A stretch of 64,000 nucleotides of DNA from Streptomyces sp. NBC_00414 (GTDB lineage: Bacteria; Actinomycetota; Actinomycetes; Streptomycetales; Streptomycetaceae): assembly GCF_036038375.1 (NCBI RefSeq), contig NZ_CP107935.1, positions 8,060,001 to 8,124,000 of the forward strand, read 5' to 3'. The notes below the pieces were generated by a model, which searched no databases, was not told where the DNA came from, and saw only the letters and a program-made list of their open reading frames with translations. Numbering within the stretch: position 1 is the first letter of the stretch; every line of letters begins with the position of its first letter. Below are positions 7,319-15,595 of this stretch, piece after piece. The translations under genes were made by a program, and so were the position numbers.

Positions 7319-8668
7319 GTGAACGAGGACGCACTCGACGGCCGACTCGTATCGGCGGTGCAGGCGGCCGATGCCGAGGCGGTGCGGACCCTGTTGGAGA
7401 CAGGAGCCAACCCCAACGCGGTGGACTGCGCCGGGCTGCCGGTGCTGTGCTCGGCCGTGGCAGCCTACGACGCCCCGGTGGCTGAGGTGTTGGTTCGGGG
7501 TGGTGCGGACCCCGACCGAACGCTGCCCGACGGGACCACCCCACTGTGGCGGGCCGTGGACGGCGGCTCCCCGGCGGTCCTTTCGGCGGTGCTGGGCGAC
7601 GAGCCCCGACTGCGGCTGCCGGAAGCCGTCCGTGAGCAGCTTCTCGCCCTGGCCCGCGACCGGTACGAGACGGGCTCGGCCGAGCAGTTGCGGCGCCTGA
7701 CGGGGGCGCAGGGCCCCGCCGTCACAGTCTCGGTTCAGGACGGCACGTACGCCTGGGAGTCGGTCCCGCAAGTCTCCTTGGGCGGCCTCGTCACGCGGTC
7801 CGGGCACGGCGCCGTCCTGACCTCGCTGGAGTGGGCTTTCCGCATCCTCACTCCCGTGGACGAACTGATCGCCCGCGCCGCACAGCAGCCGGATGAGGAC
7901 CATGTGACGTGGTGGGAGGTCTGTTCGGTGCTCCGTCAGCGCCGCAGTTTCGAGACGTGGTCGGCCGTGGTGGCCTTTCGCCACCACCCCGACGCCTCGT
8001 ACCGCCGTACCGTCGCGCGCTACTTGTGGATGCGGGGAGTCAGCGGCTGCGCCCCGTCCTACGCGACGAAGGAGAGCGACATGCTGGCCGTCTGGGCAGC
8101 CGAAGAAGGCGACAGCACGGTGCTCGCGCACGTACTCAACGCCTTCGCCGAGTACGAGCACCCCGGCCGAGAGGCACTCGGGCTGCGCCACGCCGGCCAT
8201 CCCGATGCCCTCGTACGCCGTGAAGTCCCCGCTGTCCTTTCGGGCGATGACGCTTCCCTCACCCGTGCAGCCAGGGCCGCGCTGCTCTCCCTCACCCACG
8301 ACCCGGACGCCACGGTACGGACCAACGCGTGCCGGGCGGGCAGAGGAGACGCCGGTCTCCTCCCGCAGGTCACCCAGGCGCTGGTGCTCCTGGCCGAAGA
8401 CTCGGACCCCGTCCTGCGGGGGGTGGTGGCAGCTGAACTGGCTGCCTCCCCGGACCGGAGCACCGCCGTCGCCGCCGCTCTGTGGGCGCTGCTCGACGAG
8501 GACGACCCCATCACCCGGCTGGAGGCCGCGTACGGCCTCGCGCTGCGCGACGATCCGCGCACCGCCAGGGCCATCGGCCGAGCCGATCCCTTCAGCGCCC
8601 GCTTCGAACACGATCACCGTGCCAATGAGCTCTGGAAGTGGCAAAGAACAAACCCACCCACAGACTGA
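7319..8668 (+). CDS. Ankyrin plus HEAT-like repeat protein
   Basis: Protein of 449 residues with no signal peptide. Residues about 5-95 form two to three ankyrin repeats (LLETGANPNAVDCAGLPVL, VLVRGGADPDRTLPDGTTPL). From about 250 to 430 it becomes alpha-solenoid with HEAT-like units (HPDALVRREVPAVL, DPDATVRTNACRA, SDPVLRGVVAAELA, DDPITRLEAAYGLALRDD). Such proteins are usually protein-protein adaptors; no enzymatic domain is visible. The GTG at 7319 is preferred over one at 7241 because GGAG lies nine bases upstream and the ankyrin domain then begins the protein. A ten-G homopolymer (7299-7308) sits immediately upstream of the ribosome binding site. The 72-bp repeat array begins 20 bp after the stop. 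Confidence 0.78.
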   Translation: MNEDALDGRLVSAVQAADAEAVRTLLETGANPNAVDCAGLPVLCSAVAAYDAPVAEVLVRGGADPDRTLPDGTTPLWRAVDGGSPAVLSAVLGDEPRLRLPEAVREQLLALARDRYETGSAEQLRRLTGAQGPAVTVSVQDGTYAWESVPQVSLGGLVTRSGHGAVLTSLEWAFRILTPVDELIARAAQQPDEDHVTWWEVCSVLRQRRSFETWSAVVAFRHHPDASYRRTVARYLWMRGVSGCAPSYATKESDMLAVWAAEEGDSTVLAHVLNAFAEYEHPGREALGLRHAGHPDALVRREVPAVLSGDDASLTRAARAALLSLTHDPDATVRTNACRAGRGDAGLLPQVTQALVLLAEDSDPVLRGVVAAELAASPDRSTAVAAALWALLDEDDPITRLEAAYGLALRDDPRTARAIGRADPFSARFEHDHRANELWKWQRTNPPTD

Positions 8669-8688
8669 CGACCCTGCCCCCACCCCCT

Positions 8689-8924
8689 GGGGGCGCGGGG
8701 AACGGCGCACTCAACCCCGACGCACCCGCACTGTCCTGACACCGCTCACCCCCACCCCCTGGGGGCACGGGGAACGGCGCGCCCGGCCCCTACGGACCCG
8801 CACGTTCCCGACGACGCTCACCCCCACCTCCTGGGGGCGCGGGGAACGGCGCACTCAACCCCGACGCACCCGCACTGTCCTGACACCGCTCACCCCCACC
8901 CCCAAGGGGCGCGGGGAACGGCGC
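8689..8924 (+). repeat. 72-bp tandem array carrying four copies of the GC-rich 20-nt repeat
   Basis: Copies of the 20-nt element start at 8689, 8761, 8833 and 8905, giving an exact 72-bp period. The spacers alternate: the spacer after copies 1 and 3 is almost identical (CTCAACCCCGACGCACCCGC and onward), and that after copies 2 and 4 is a second type (CCCCTACGGACCCGCACG). The structure is therefore two 144-bp A-B units. It occupies the whole convergent gap between the ankyrin gene and the M1 peptidase and ends ten bases from the peptidase stop. Confidence 0.9.
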
Positions 8925-8933
8925 AACCAGCCC

Positions 8934-10328
8934 CTACGGACCCGCACGCCACCGACGACGGTCACTCCCGCTGGGCGGATAGGACGGCCGCTCAGGAATC
9001 CCCGCCCCCGCCGAGGGCAACGCAGGCAACGCAGCCTCGAAAACCCACGCGGCGAACAGCTCGTCCAACGGCTCCACCGCATACCGAGCCACATGCGCGA
9101 CAAACGCGGCAGTGGTGACCGCCCCACCCCGATGCACGGAAACCCACCCCCGCAACATCCGGAAGAAGACTTCATCCCCCAACGCACACCGCACCGCGTG
9201 CAGAACGAGCCCGCCCCGCTCGTACAGCCGGTCGTCGAACATCAGCTTCCGACCGGGATCGGCCAGTTTGAGATCCTGCGGCTTCCCGGCCAGCCCCCGA
9301 TGGGCGAGCCCGGCCAGAGTCTGGGCGCTGCGCCCGCCCGACCGCTCGGACCACAGCCACTCCGCGTACTTCGCGAACCCCTCGTTCAGCCAGATGTGCC
9401 GCCAGTCGGCGATGCTCACACTGTTACCGAACCACTGGTGCGCCAACTCGTGCGCGACCAACCGCTCGGACCCCCGCCCCCCGTCCACATGGTTGGCGCC
9501 GAACAGCGAGAGCCCCTGCGCCTCGACCGGGACGTCGAGCTCCTCCTCGGTGACCACGACCGCGTACTCACCGAACGGATAAGGCCCGAACAACTCCTCG
9601 AAGAGCGTCATCATCGCGGGCTGCCGGGCGAAGTCCCGCGAGAACTCCGTGAGCAGCCGCGCCGGGATGTGCCCCGACTGCGGCACCCCGCCGAGCCCCG
9701 GGTCGCCGAGCAGCACGGTCTGGTACTTGCCGATGGAAAGACCGACCAGATAACTGGACGTCGGCGCCGACTGCTCGTACACCCACGTCGTCGTGGACGC
9801 CTTGGGCGTACGTGTCAGCAGCCGTCCGCCCGCCACCACCGAGTACGCCGACGGCGTGGTCACGGCGATCTGGTACGAGGCCTTGTCGGCGGGCCGGTCG
9901 TTGCACGGGTACCAGGACGGCGCGCCCACCGGCTGGCTCGCCACCAGCGCCCCGTCCTCCAGTTCCTCCCAGCCGAGGCCGCCCCACGGGCTGCGTACCG
10001 GCTTGGGGTTGCCCGACCAGTGGACCTCCACGGTGAACGCGGCTCCGGCCCGGACCGGCTTCGCGGGGCGGATCCGCAGTCTGCCGCCCCGGTGCGTGTA
10101 GTGCGTGGCCCGCCCGTCGATCCGGACCCGCCCGATCCGGAAGTCGGCGAGGTTCAGCTGGAACTCGGCGAGCGGCGACCGGCCCGCTATGGCGTTCAGG
10201 CGCGCGGTGCCGGACAGCCGGTTGGGTCCCGGACGGTAGTCCAGGGCGAGTTCGTACCGATGCACCCGGTAACGGGGATCACCGTTCGCCGGGAAGTACG
10301 GATCCGCTCCCACTGTCTGCTGAACCAC
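8934..10328 (-). CDS. M1-family zinc aminopeptidase
   Basis: Metallopeptidase of 464 residues. An N-terminal beta-sandwich domain (about 1-190) is followed by a thermolysin-like domain with the zinc site HELAHQWFG and, after the usual spacing, NEGFAKYAEWLW, which supplies the third ligand Glu. The GxMEN exopeptidase motif appears as the variant EAQGLSLFG. It is shorter than PepN (about 850) and lacks the C-terminal ERAP domain, like other small actinobacterial M1 enzymes. No signal peptide is evident. The start is GTG at 10328 with AGGGGAG upstream. It lies 105 bp downstream of the Pls-type synthetase on the same strand. I recall that zinc aminopeptidases are reported to degrade epsilon-poly-lysine in producers, so a role in product trimming or self-protection is plausible but inferred. 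Confidence 0.86.
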   Translation of the reverse strand: MVQQTVGADPYFPANGDPRYRVHRYELALDYRPGPNRLSGTARLNAIAGRSPLAEFQLNLADFRIGRVRIDGRATHYTHRGGRLRIRPAKPVRAGAAFTVEVHWSGNPKPVRSPWGGLGWEELEDGALVASQPVGAPSWYPCNDRPADKASYQIAVTTPSAYSVVAGGRLLTRTPKASTTTWVYEQSAPTSSYLVGLSIGKYQTVLLGDPGLGGVPQSGHIPARLLTEFSRDFARQPAMMTLFEELFGPYPFGEYAVVVTEEELDVPVEAQGLSLFGANHVDGGRGSERLVAHELAHQWFGNSVSIADWRHIWLNEGFAKYAEWLWSERSGGRSAQTLAGLAHRGLAGKPQDLKLADPGRKLMFDDRLYERGGLVLHAVRCALGDEVFFRMLRGWVSVHRGGAVTTAAFVAHVARYAVEPLDELFAAWVFEAALPALPSAGAGIPERPSYPPSGSDRRRWRAGP

Positions 10329-10433
10329 TGAAGTGTCTGCTCCCCTGCACTGTGCCCGTACGACGGCCGGTACGCCGACCGCTGCCCGATCCGCCCGAGG
10401 ACCGCCGTACGAGGCCGCCGTACGGGGTCGCGC

Positions 10434-13400
10434 CTAGGGACGCCACGCCTCGATCGGGTTGCCCAGCCAGCGGGTGTCGGCGGGAACGGATTCGGCCGCC
10501 ATGACGAGGGACGCGGGTCCCAGTGTGCTGCGCGCCCCGACGGTGCTGCCGGGCAGAACGATTCCGCCCGGACCCAGGGTGGCGCCCTCACGGAGGACCA
10601 CAGTATCCGTCCTCAAGATCCGGTCGTGGAAGAGGTGGGTCTGCAGCACACAGCCACGGTTGACCGTCGCCGCGTCCTCCAGTGTCACCAGATCCGTCTC
10701 GGGCAGCCAGTAGCTCTCCACCCAGACACCCTTGCCGATATGGGCGCCGAGGCCGCGGAGCCACAGGTTCAGGACCGGAGTACCCGGCACGGACCCGGCC
10801 AACCACGGCACGGCGACGACCTCGACGAAGGTGTCGGCCAGCTCGTTGCGCCACACGAAACCGCTCCACAGCGGGTGCTCACCGGCGCGGTGCCGCCCCA
10901 CGAGCACCCACTTCGCGACCACGGACAGCAGCCCGGCGGCCGCCCCGGCGCCCAGCAGCACCAGCCCGGCGACCGCCCAGGCCCACGCGCCCAGCGCGCT
11001 CAGCGCGGCCACCGTCAGCACGGCGAGCGCCGCCGAGCAGAAGACGGGCACGATCCGGCACAGCTCGACGAGCCCGCGCGCCCACAGCAGCCGTACCGGC
11101 GGGTCGTACGTGAGGCTCTGGTCGCCGCCCTGTGTCGAGCGGGGCAGCCTGACCGGCGGCAGCCCCAGGTAGGAGCTGCCCTTCTTGGCCTTCTTCGGCG
11201 TCGCGGACAGCACACCCACCAGGCCGCCGTCCGGCACCGAGCGGCCCGGTCCGGTCATCCCGGAGTTCCCGAGGAAGGCCCGGCGCCCGATCTCGGCCCG
11301 TCCGATCCGCATCCAGCCGCCGCCGAGCTCGTACGGCGCGGTCAGCGTGTCGTCGGCCAGGAACGCGCCCTCGCCGACCGTCGTCAGGCTGGGCAGCGCG
11401 AGGACCGTCGACACCTCGGCGCCCCGCCCGATCCGCATGCCGAGCAGCCGCAGCCACACCGGCGTGACCAGTCCGGCGTACAGGGGGAACAGCGTCTCCC
11501 GGGAGCGGTCCATCAGCTGGGTGACCGTCCAGGCCTGCCAGCCGATCCTGCTGTGCGTCGGATGCGTACCGGGCCGCAGTCCGAGGCTGAGCAGCCGCAC
11601 GGCGACCAGCAGGAGCAGCGCGAACGCGAGACCGAAGGCGAGCGTCGCCGGCACCAGCGCCACGGCGGCGCCGCGCAGCGCGTCGACGAGCCCGGCGTCC
11701 GGCGAGACGAAGACACCCACGACGAGCAGTGCGGCAAGCCCCGAGACCACCGGCAGCATCGTCAGCGCGAACCCGGTCGCCCCGTACATCACCCGCCAGT
11801 ACGTGCCCTTCTGGGGGCGCTCCTTGGGCCAGTCCCGCTTGGCCTTGCCGAGCTTGGCCGCGGGCGCGCCGGCCCACCGCTGACCGGTGGGGACGTGCCC
11901 GACGACGGCGGAGCCGGGAGCCACCTCGGCCCGCTTGCCCACGCGGGCGCCGGGGAAGAGGATGCTGCGGGTGCCGACCACGGCGTGCGCGCCGACCTTG
12001 ACCGTGCCGATCTCCAGCCGGTCGCCGTCCAGCCAGTGCCCCGACAGGTCCACCTCGGACTCCACGGCGGCGCCGCGGCCGAGCTTGAGCAGGCCGGTCA
12101 CGGGCGGCAGGGAGTGCAGATCGACGTCGGGCCCGATCTTGGCGCCGAGCGCACGCGCGTACCGCTCAAGCCAGGACCCGGTCAGCGAGGTCGCCCCGCT
12201 GAACTCGGCGAGCCGTTCGGCCGTCCACAGCCGCAGATGCACACTCCCGCCGCGTGGATACCGCCCCGGCGTCACGTTCCGCAGCAGCAGCCGTGCGCCA
12301 CCGGCCCCGATCGCGAGCCGTCCGGGCGGGCTGAAGAGCAGGATGGCCAACGGTCCGACCAGCCACCAGGAGGCGGTCGGCGCCCATGGATACGCCCCGA
12401 ACCAGTGGAGCGCGTTGCCGAGCGCGGCGAGCGCCACGGTCCAGCGCAGCCCGAGCAGTGCGAACAGGGGGAGCAGTACGAGCAGCTGGACCGCCTTGGC
12501 CCGCGGCGGAACCGGCGCGATCAGCCGCTCGGCACCGTCGCCCTGCGCGGACTTCTCCAGATGCCGGGCCAGCTTCCGCAGCACGGGCTGCTGGTAGATG
12601 TCGAGCACGGCGGCGCTGGGGTAGCGGGTCCGCAGCCGTGTGGTGAGCAGGGCTGCGGCGAGACTGCCGCCGCCGATCGCGAAGAAGTCGTCCCGGGCGG
12701 AGCCCACCGGGATGCCCAGCACCTCGCTCCACTGCTCGGCGAGCCAGGCCTCGGTCCCGTAGAGCTGCTCGGTGGGTCCGCCGGTCTCCAGGTTCTCCAG
12801 CGGCCAGGGCAGCGCGTCCCGGTCGACCTTGCCGGACGTACGGGTCGGCAGCTCGGGCACGAGCGCGATCAGCGGGACGAGGGCCGCGGGCAGCTCCGCG
12901 CGCAGCCGCTCGACGGCCGCCGCGTGATCCCAGCCGCCACCCTCGACCCCGTTCTCCTCCTGGACCTCGTCCTGGAGCACGACATAGCCGACGAGGAGCT
13001 GATTTCCCCCGCGCGCGGTCCGCACGGCGGCAGCGGCCCCGGCCACCCCCGGCAGCCCCTGGAGAGCGGTGTCCACTTCCCCCAGCTCGATCCGGCGACC
13101 GCCGAGCTTGATCTGCTCGTCGGCGCGCCCGAGGAAGACCAGTCCCTCCGGCTCCGCCTTGACCAGGTCACCGCTGCGGTACGCGCGCTCCCAGCCGAGC
13201 GATTTCAGCGGGGCGTACTTCTCGGCGTCCTTCTCCGGGTCGAGATAGCGGGCGAGCCCCACCCCGCCGATGACGAGCTGCCCGCTGCCGCCCATCGCCA
13301 CGGGCTCCCCGGCCTCGTCGACGACGGCCAGCTCCCAGCCGTCGAGCGGCAGCCCGATCCTGATCGGCTCCTCGCCGGTCATGAGCGAGGCACAGGCCAC

Positions 13401-14342
13401 GACGGTCGCCTCGGTGGGCCCGTAGGTGTTCCACACCTCACGCCCCTCGGTGACCAGGCGCTGCACCAGCTCGGGCGGGCAGGCCTCACCGCCGAAGATC
13501 AGCAGCCGTACCTCGTTGAGCGCCTCCGGCTCCCACAGGGCGGCCAGCGTGGGCACGGTGGAGACGACGGTGATTTCCTGCTCGACCAGCCAGGGCCCCA
13601 GGTCGGCGCCGCTGCGCACCTGGGAGCGCGGTACGGGCACCAGGCAGGCCCCGTAGCGCCAGGCCAGCCACATCTCCTCGCAGGAGGCGTCGAAGGCCAC
13701 GGAGAGCCCGGCCATGACCCGGTCACCGGGCCCGATGGGATCCTCGGTGAGGAAGAGACCGGCCTCGGCGTCCACGAAGGCGGCGGCGCTACGGTGGCTG
13801 ACGGCCACGCCCTTGGGCTTGCCGGTCGAACCGGAGGTGAAGATGATCCACGCGTCGTGGCCGACCCCGGGCCGCGAGGCCGGGACCTCGCTCCGCCCTT
13901 CGACGGTCAGCTCGTGCCCGGCCCCGACGACGGCGCGTACGCCCGCCTCCCCGAAGACCAGCTCGGCCCGCTCGTCCGGGTCCTCGGCGTCCACCGGGAC
14001 GTAGGCGGCCCCGGCGGCCAGCACGGCCAGAACGGCCACGTACAGATCGTTGGTACCGGACGGAACGCGCACGCCGACGCGGTCGCCGAGTCCCACCCCC
14101 GCGTCACTGAGTCGCCGCCTCAGCGCCTCGACCTCTATCGCCAGGGCGCGGTAGGTGAGGGCTCGGCGGCCGTCGTCGAGGGCGGGCTCGTCGGGATACG
14201 CGCGCACGGAGGCGTCGAGGATGTCGACGAGCGTGCGTGAAGAGGGTGCGGAGGCCGCGGAGAATCGCGCCCGGTCGCCGAACTCGGCCCGTACCTCGTC
14301 GTCGGACAGCTGGAACGCGGGGCCGTGCTGGAGGGCTGCCAT
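10434..14342 (-). CDS. Pls/PosA-family single-module peptide synthetase, predicted lysine-activating
   Basis: Membrane synthetase of 1302 residues, close to the 1319 I recall for epsilon-poly-L-lysine synthetase. It has an adenylation domain (about 20-520; FTSGSTGKPKG, NTYGPTEATV, YRSGDLV), a carrier domain with phosphopantetheine serine in FFAIGGGSLAA near 570, then hydrophobic helices interleaved with three soluble regions rich in hexapeptide left-handed-helix repeats (IGPDVDLHS, VGTRSILFPGARVGKRAEV, LREGATLGPGGIVLPGSTVG). It has no ordinary condensation or thioesterase domain, which is the Pls hallmark. Hand alignment to GrsA gives the pocket code D-A-E-S-I-G-T-V-V-K, matching the bacitracin lysine code (DAESIGSVCK, from memory) at eight positions. 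The ATG at 14342 has GAGGA upstream. The product could be poly-lysine or another cationic isopeptide. Confidence 0.87.
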   Translation of the reverse strand: MAALQHGPAFQLSDDEVRAEFGDRARFSAASAPSSRTLVDILDASVRAYPDEPALDDGRRALTYRALAIEVEALRRRLSDAGVGLGDRVGVRVPSGTNDLYVAVLAVLAAGAAYVPVDAEDPDERAELVFGEAGVRAVVGAGHELTVEGRSEVPASRPGVGHDAWIIFTSGSTGKPKGVAVSHRSAAAFVDAEAGLFLTEDPIGPGDRVMAGLSVAFDASCEEMWLAWRYGACLVPVPRSQVRSGADLGPWLVEQEITVVSTVPTLAALWEPEALNEVRLLIFGGEACPPELVQRLVTEGREVWNTYGPTEATVVACASLMTGEEPIRIGLPLDGWELAVVDEAGEPVAMGGSGQLVIGGVGLARYLDPEKDAEKYAPLKSLGWERAYRSGDLVKAEPEGLVFLGRADEQIKLGGRRIELGEVDTALQGLPGVAGAAAAVRTARGGNQLLVGYVVLQDEVQEENGVEGGGWDHAAAVERLRAELPAALVPLIALVPELPTRTSGKVDRDALPWPLENLETGGPTEQLYGTEAWLAEQWSEVLGIPVGSARDDFFAIGGGSLAAALLTTRLRTRYPSAAVLDIYQQPVLRKLARHLEKSAQGDGAERLIAPVPPRAKAVQLLVLLPLFALLGLRWTVALAALGNALHWFGAYPWAPTASWWLVGPLAILLFSPPGRLAIGAGGARLLLRNVTPGRYPRGGSVHLRLWTAERLAEFSGATSLTGSWLERYARALGAKIGPDVDLHSLPPVTGLLKLGRGAAVESEVDLSGHWLDGDRLEIGTVKVGAHAVVGTRSILFPGARVGKRAEVAPGSAVVGHVPTGQRWAGAPAAKLGKAKRDWPKERPQKGTYWRVMYGATGFALTMLPVVSGLAALLVVGVFVSPDAGLVDALRGAAVALVPATLAFGLAFALLLLVAVRLLSLGLRPGTHPTHSRIGWQAWTVTQLMDRSRETLFPLYAGLVTPVWLRLLGMRIGRGAEVSTVLALPSLTTVGEGAFLADDTLTAPYELGGGWMRIGRAEIGRRAFLGNSGMTGPGRSVPDGGLVGVLSATPKKAKKGSSYLGLPPVRLPRSTQGGDQSLTYDPPVRLLWARGLVELCRIVPVFCSAALAVLTVAALSALGAWAWAVAGLVLLGAGAAAGLLSVVAKWVLVGRHRAGEHPLWSGFVWRNELADTFVEVVAVPWLAGSVPGTPVLNLWLRGLGAHIGKGVWVESYWLPETDLVTLEDAATVNRGCVLQTHLFHDRILRTDTVVLREGATLGPGGIVLPGSTVGARSTLGPASLVMAAESVPADTRWLGNPIEAWRP

Positions 14343-14388
14343 CGGGTCCTCACATGTCGTTCCCGGGTCTCCCGGGGGAGCCGGCGGA

Positions 14389-14442
14389 CCCCAGGTATGC
14401 CTGGGGGTATTCCGGTCAGCTCCGAACAAGCGTGGAATTTTA
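14389..14442 (-). promoter_or_regulatory. Candidate promoter and leader hairpin of the Pls-type gene
   Basis: The 329-bp gap 14343-14671 carries, reading toward the synthetase gene, a TAAAAT -10 box (plus-strand 14437-14442; weak -35). Downstream of it lies a perfect seven-base-pair hairpin CCCCAGG-TATG-CCTGGGG at 14389-14406, which ends 46 bases before the ATG and so falls within the expected leader RNA. Nothing else gene-like is seen in this gap. Confidence 0.4.
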
Positions 14443-14671
14443 GTACGACGCTAGCCCCGGCTCCGCGCCCCAGCGACGCGAACGGGTCTGTACGGGCCCC
14501 TCGGAGCGGACTCCGCACCTCTCTGACGTGGTGGTATGTCACGTTGACGAGATCTGCCCCACACAAGCCGCTCACAAGCCGGAAACACGATGTACTCGCG
14601 ACCTGCCGGGGCGTTCGTGCCCGACCGGGCCCCGGCAAGAAGCGGCAGGAAGCCTGTGAAAGGGATTCCCC

Positions 14672-15286
14672 ATGGCCAGAGAAGCGCTGACCGTGTGTCT
14701 GCCACCCGTCGTGCCTGACCTCGTGCGGCAGGCGATCGCGAAGGCCATGGCCCCCTTCGACCACAACAGCGAGGGGGAGGGCCTACCGCGGGGCGAGAGG
14801 GACGCGTGGTGGACGGGATCCGCCGGCCACGAATTCTGGAGCAAGCCCGGGTTCGTGGACGACCCCCGTCTGATCCGCGCGTACGAACCTTCGCGCGAGA
14901 GTGCTCGGCGCCGGTACGTGGCTCAGCCGGTGATGCGCGCGGTGCTCGACGGCGATGCTCCGCAGGCCGGGTTCGGACAGCGGGCGGTGGGGGACTTCGG
15001 TGTCGGACGCGAGCGCTTCGTACGCCGCAAGGCAGACGCGGCCCTCGCCCGTCATCGCGGGCGGTGTCGCGGCGATGCTGCACGGCGTTTTCCGGATGGT
15101 GGATCCCGATCGTTCCTGCCCGGCACCGGCACCGGGGCCGACCAGCCGGCGTCTGCGTGCCGCACCCCCGCCCGTTCAGGGGCCCTCATATGTGAATCTG
15201 CCCTGCGCGCGGGCGGACCGCCGCAGTGGTCACGGGGTTGCTCAAGCTCACGGCGTGGCTATGAAACGCAGAAGACCCCACATTAA
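14672..15286 (+). pseudogene. Decayed hypothetical gene (probable frameshifted remnant)
   Basis: The first 125 or so codons look genuine: normal Streptomyces third-position bias, AGGGAT ribosome site before ATG 14672, and a plausible protein start (MAREALTVCLPPVVPDLVR, then APFDHNSEGEG, and DFGVGRERFVRRKADAAL). Near 15050 the reading becomes Arg/Ser-rich and unprotein-like, while the +1 frame starts to read VIAGGVAAMLHGVFRMVDPD. I recall a family of about 200-residue Streptomyces proteins with similar segments in the same order but with a longer middle, which suggests an internal deletion plus a frameshift. The family function is unknown. It sits directly beside tRNA-Leu, a common spot for inserted and decaying genes. 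Confidence 0.45.
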
Positions 15287-15295
15287 GTGGGGTCT
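15273..15295 (-). terminator. Hairpin terminator after tRNA-Leu
   Basis: Perfect nine-base-pair inverted repeat AGACCCCAC / GTGGGGTCT with a five-base loop, lying five bases past the 3' end of the minus-strand tRNA and followed on that strand by TCTGCGTTTC. Confidence 0.75.
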
Positions 15296-15299
15296 CAGC

Positions 15300-15387
15300 T
15301 GGTGTCCGAGGGGGGACTTGAACCCCCACGCCCGATAAAGGGCACTAGCACCTCAAGCTAGCGCGTCTGCCATTCCGCCACCCGGAC
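15300..15387 (-). tRNA. tRNA-Leu (anticodon GAG)
   Basis: A long variable arm and the seven-base-pair acceptor stem GTCCGGG / CTCGGAC identify a type II tRNA. The anticodon stem CTAGC / GCTAG encloses the loop TTGAGGT, giving anticodon GAG, which reads CUC leucine. The TTC-arm GGGGGTTCAAGTCCCC is clear. The 3' CCA is encoded (plus-strand TGG at 15300-15302). An 88-nt span including CCA is normal for tRNA-Leu. Confidence 0.93.
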
Positions 15388-15595
15388 AAGGTGTCTGTCG
15401 CGCGGGGTTCCCCTCGCGGCGACGAAGGAAACATTACCAGGCTTTGGAGAGCCCCCGATCACGGGGCGGTGCCGGGCGGCGGGGCGTGAACGGCGTGTGA
15501 CGGGCGTGGTCCGGCCTTGGGCGGGGAGGACCGGAGAGAGAGGATGAGGGGGAAGGACGTGGGGGACCACCAGCAGTGACAGTGGGAGGAAGCAC

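Noticed and set aside
8689..8924. CRISPR array
   Set aside because: The 72-bp units are direct repeats with repeated, not unique, spacers. No cas genes are present and the 20-nt element also occurs singly elsewhere.
10626..14240. A 1204-codon plus-strand open frame opposite the Pls-type synthetase
   Set aside because: Mirror-frame artefact: Gln/Gly/Arg-rich composition and no recognisable domain, while the minus strand encodes a full multidomain enzyme.
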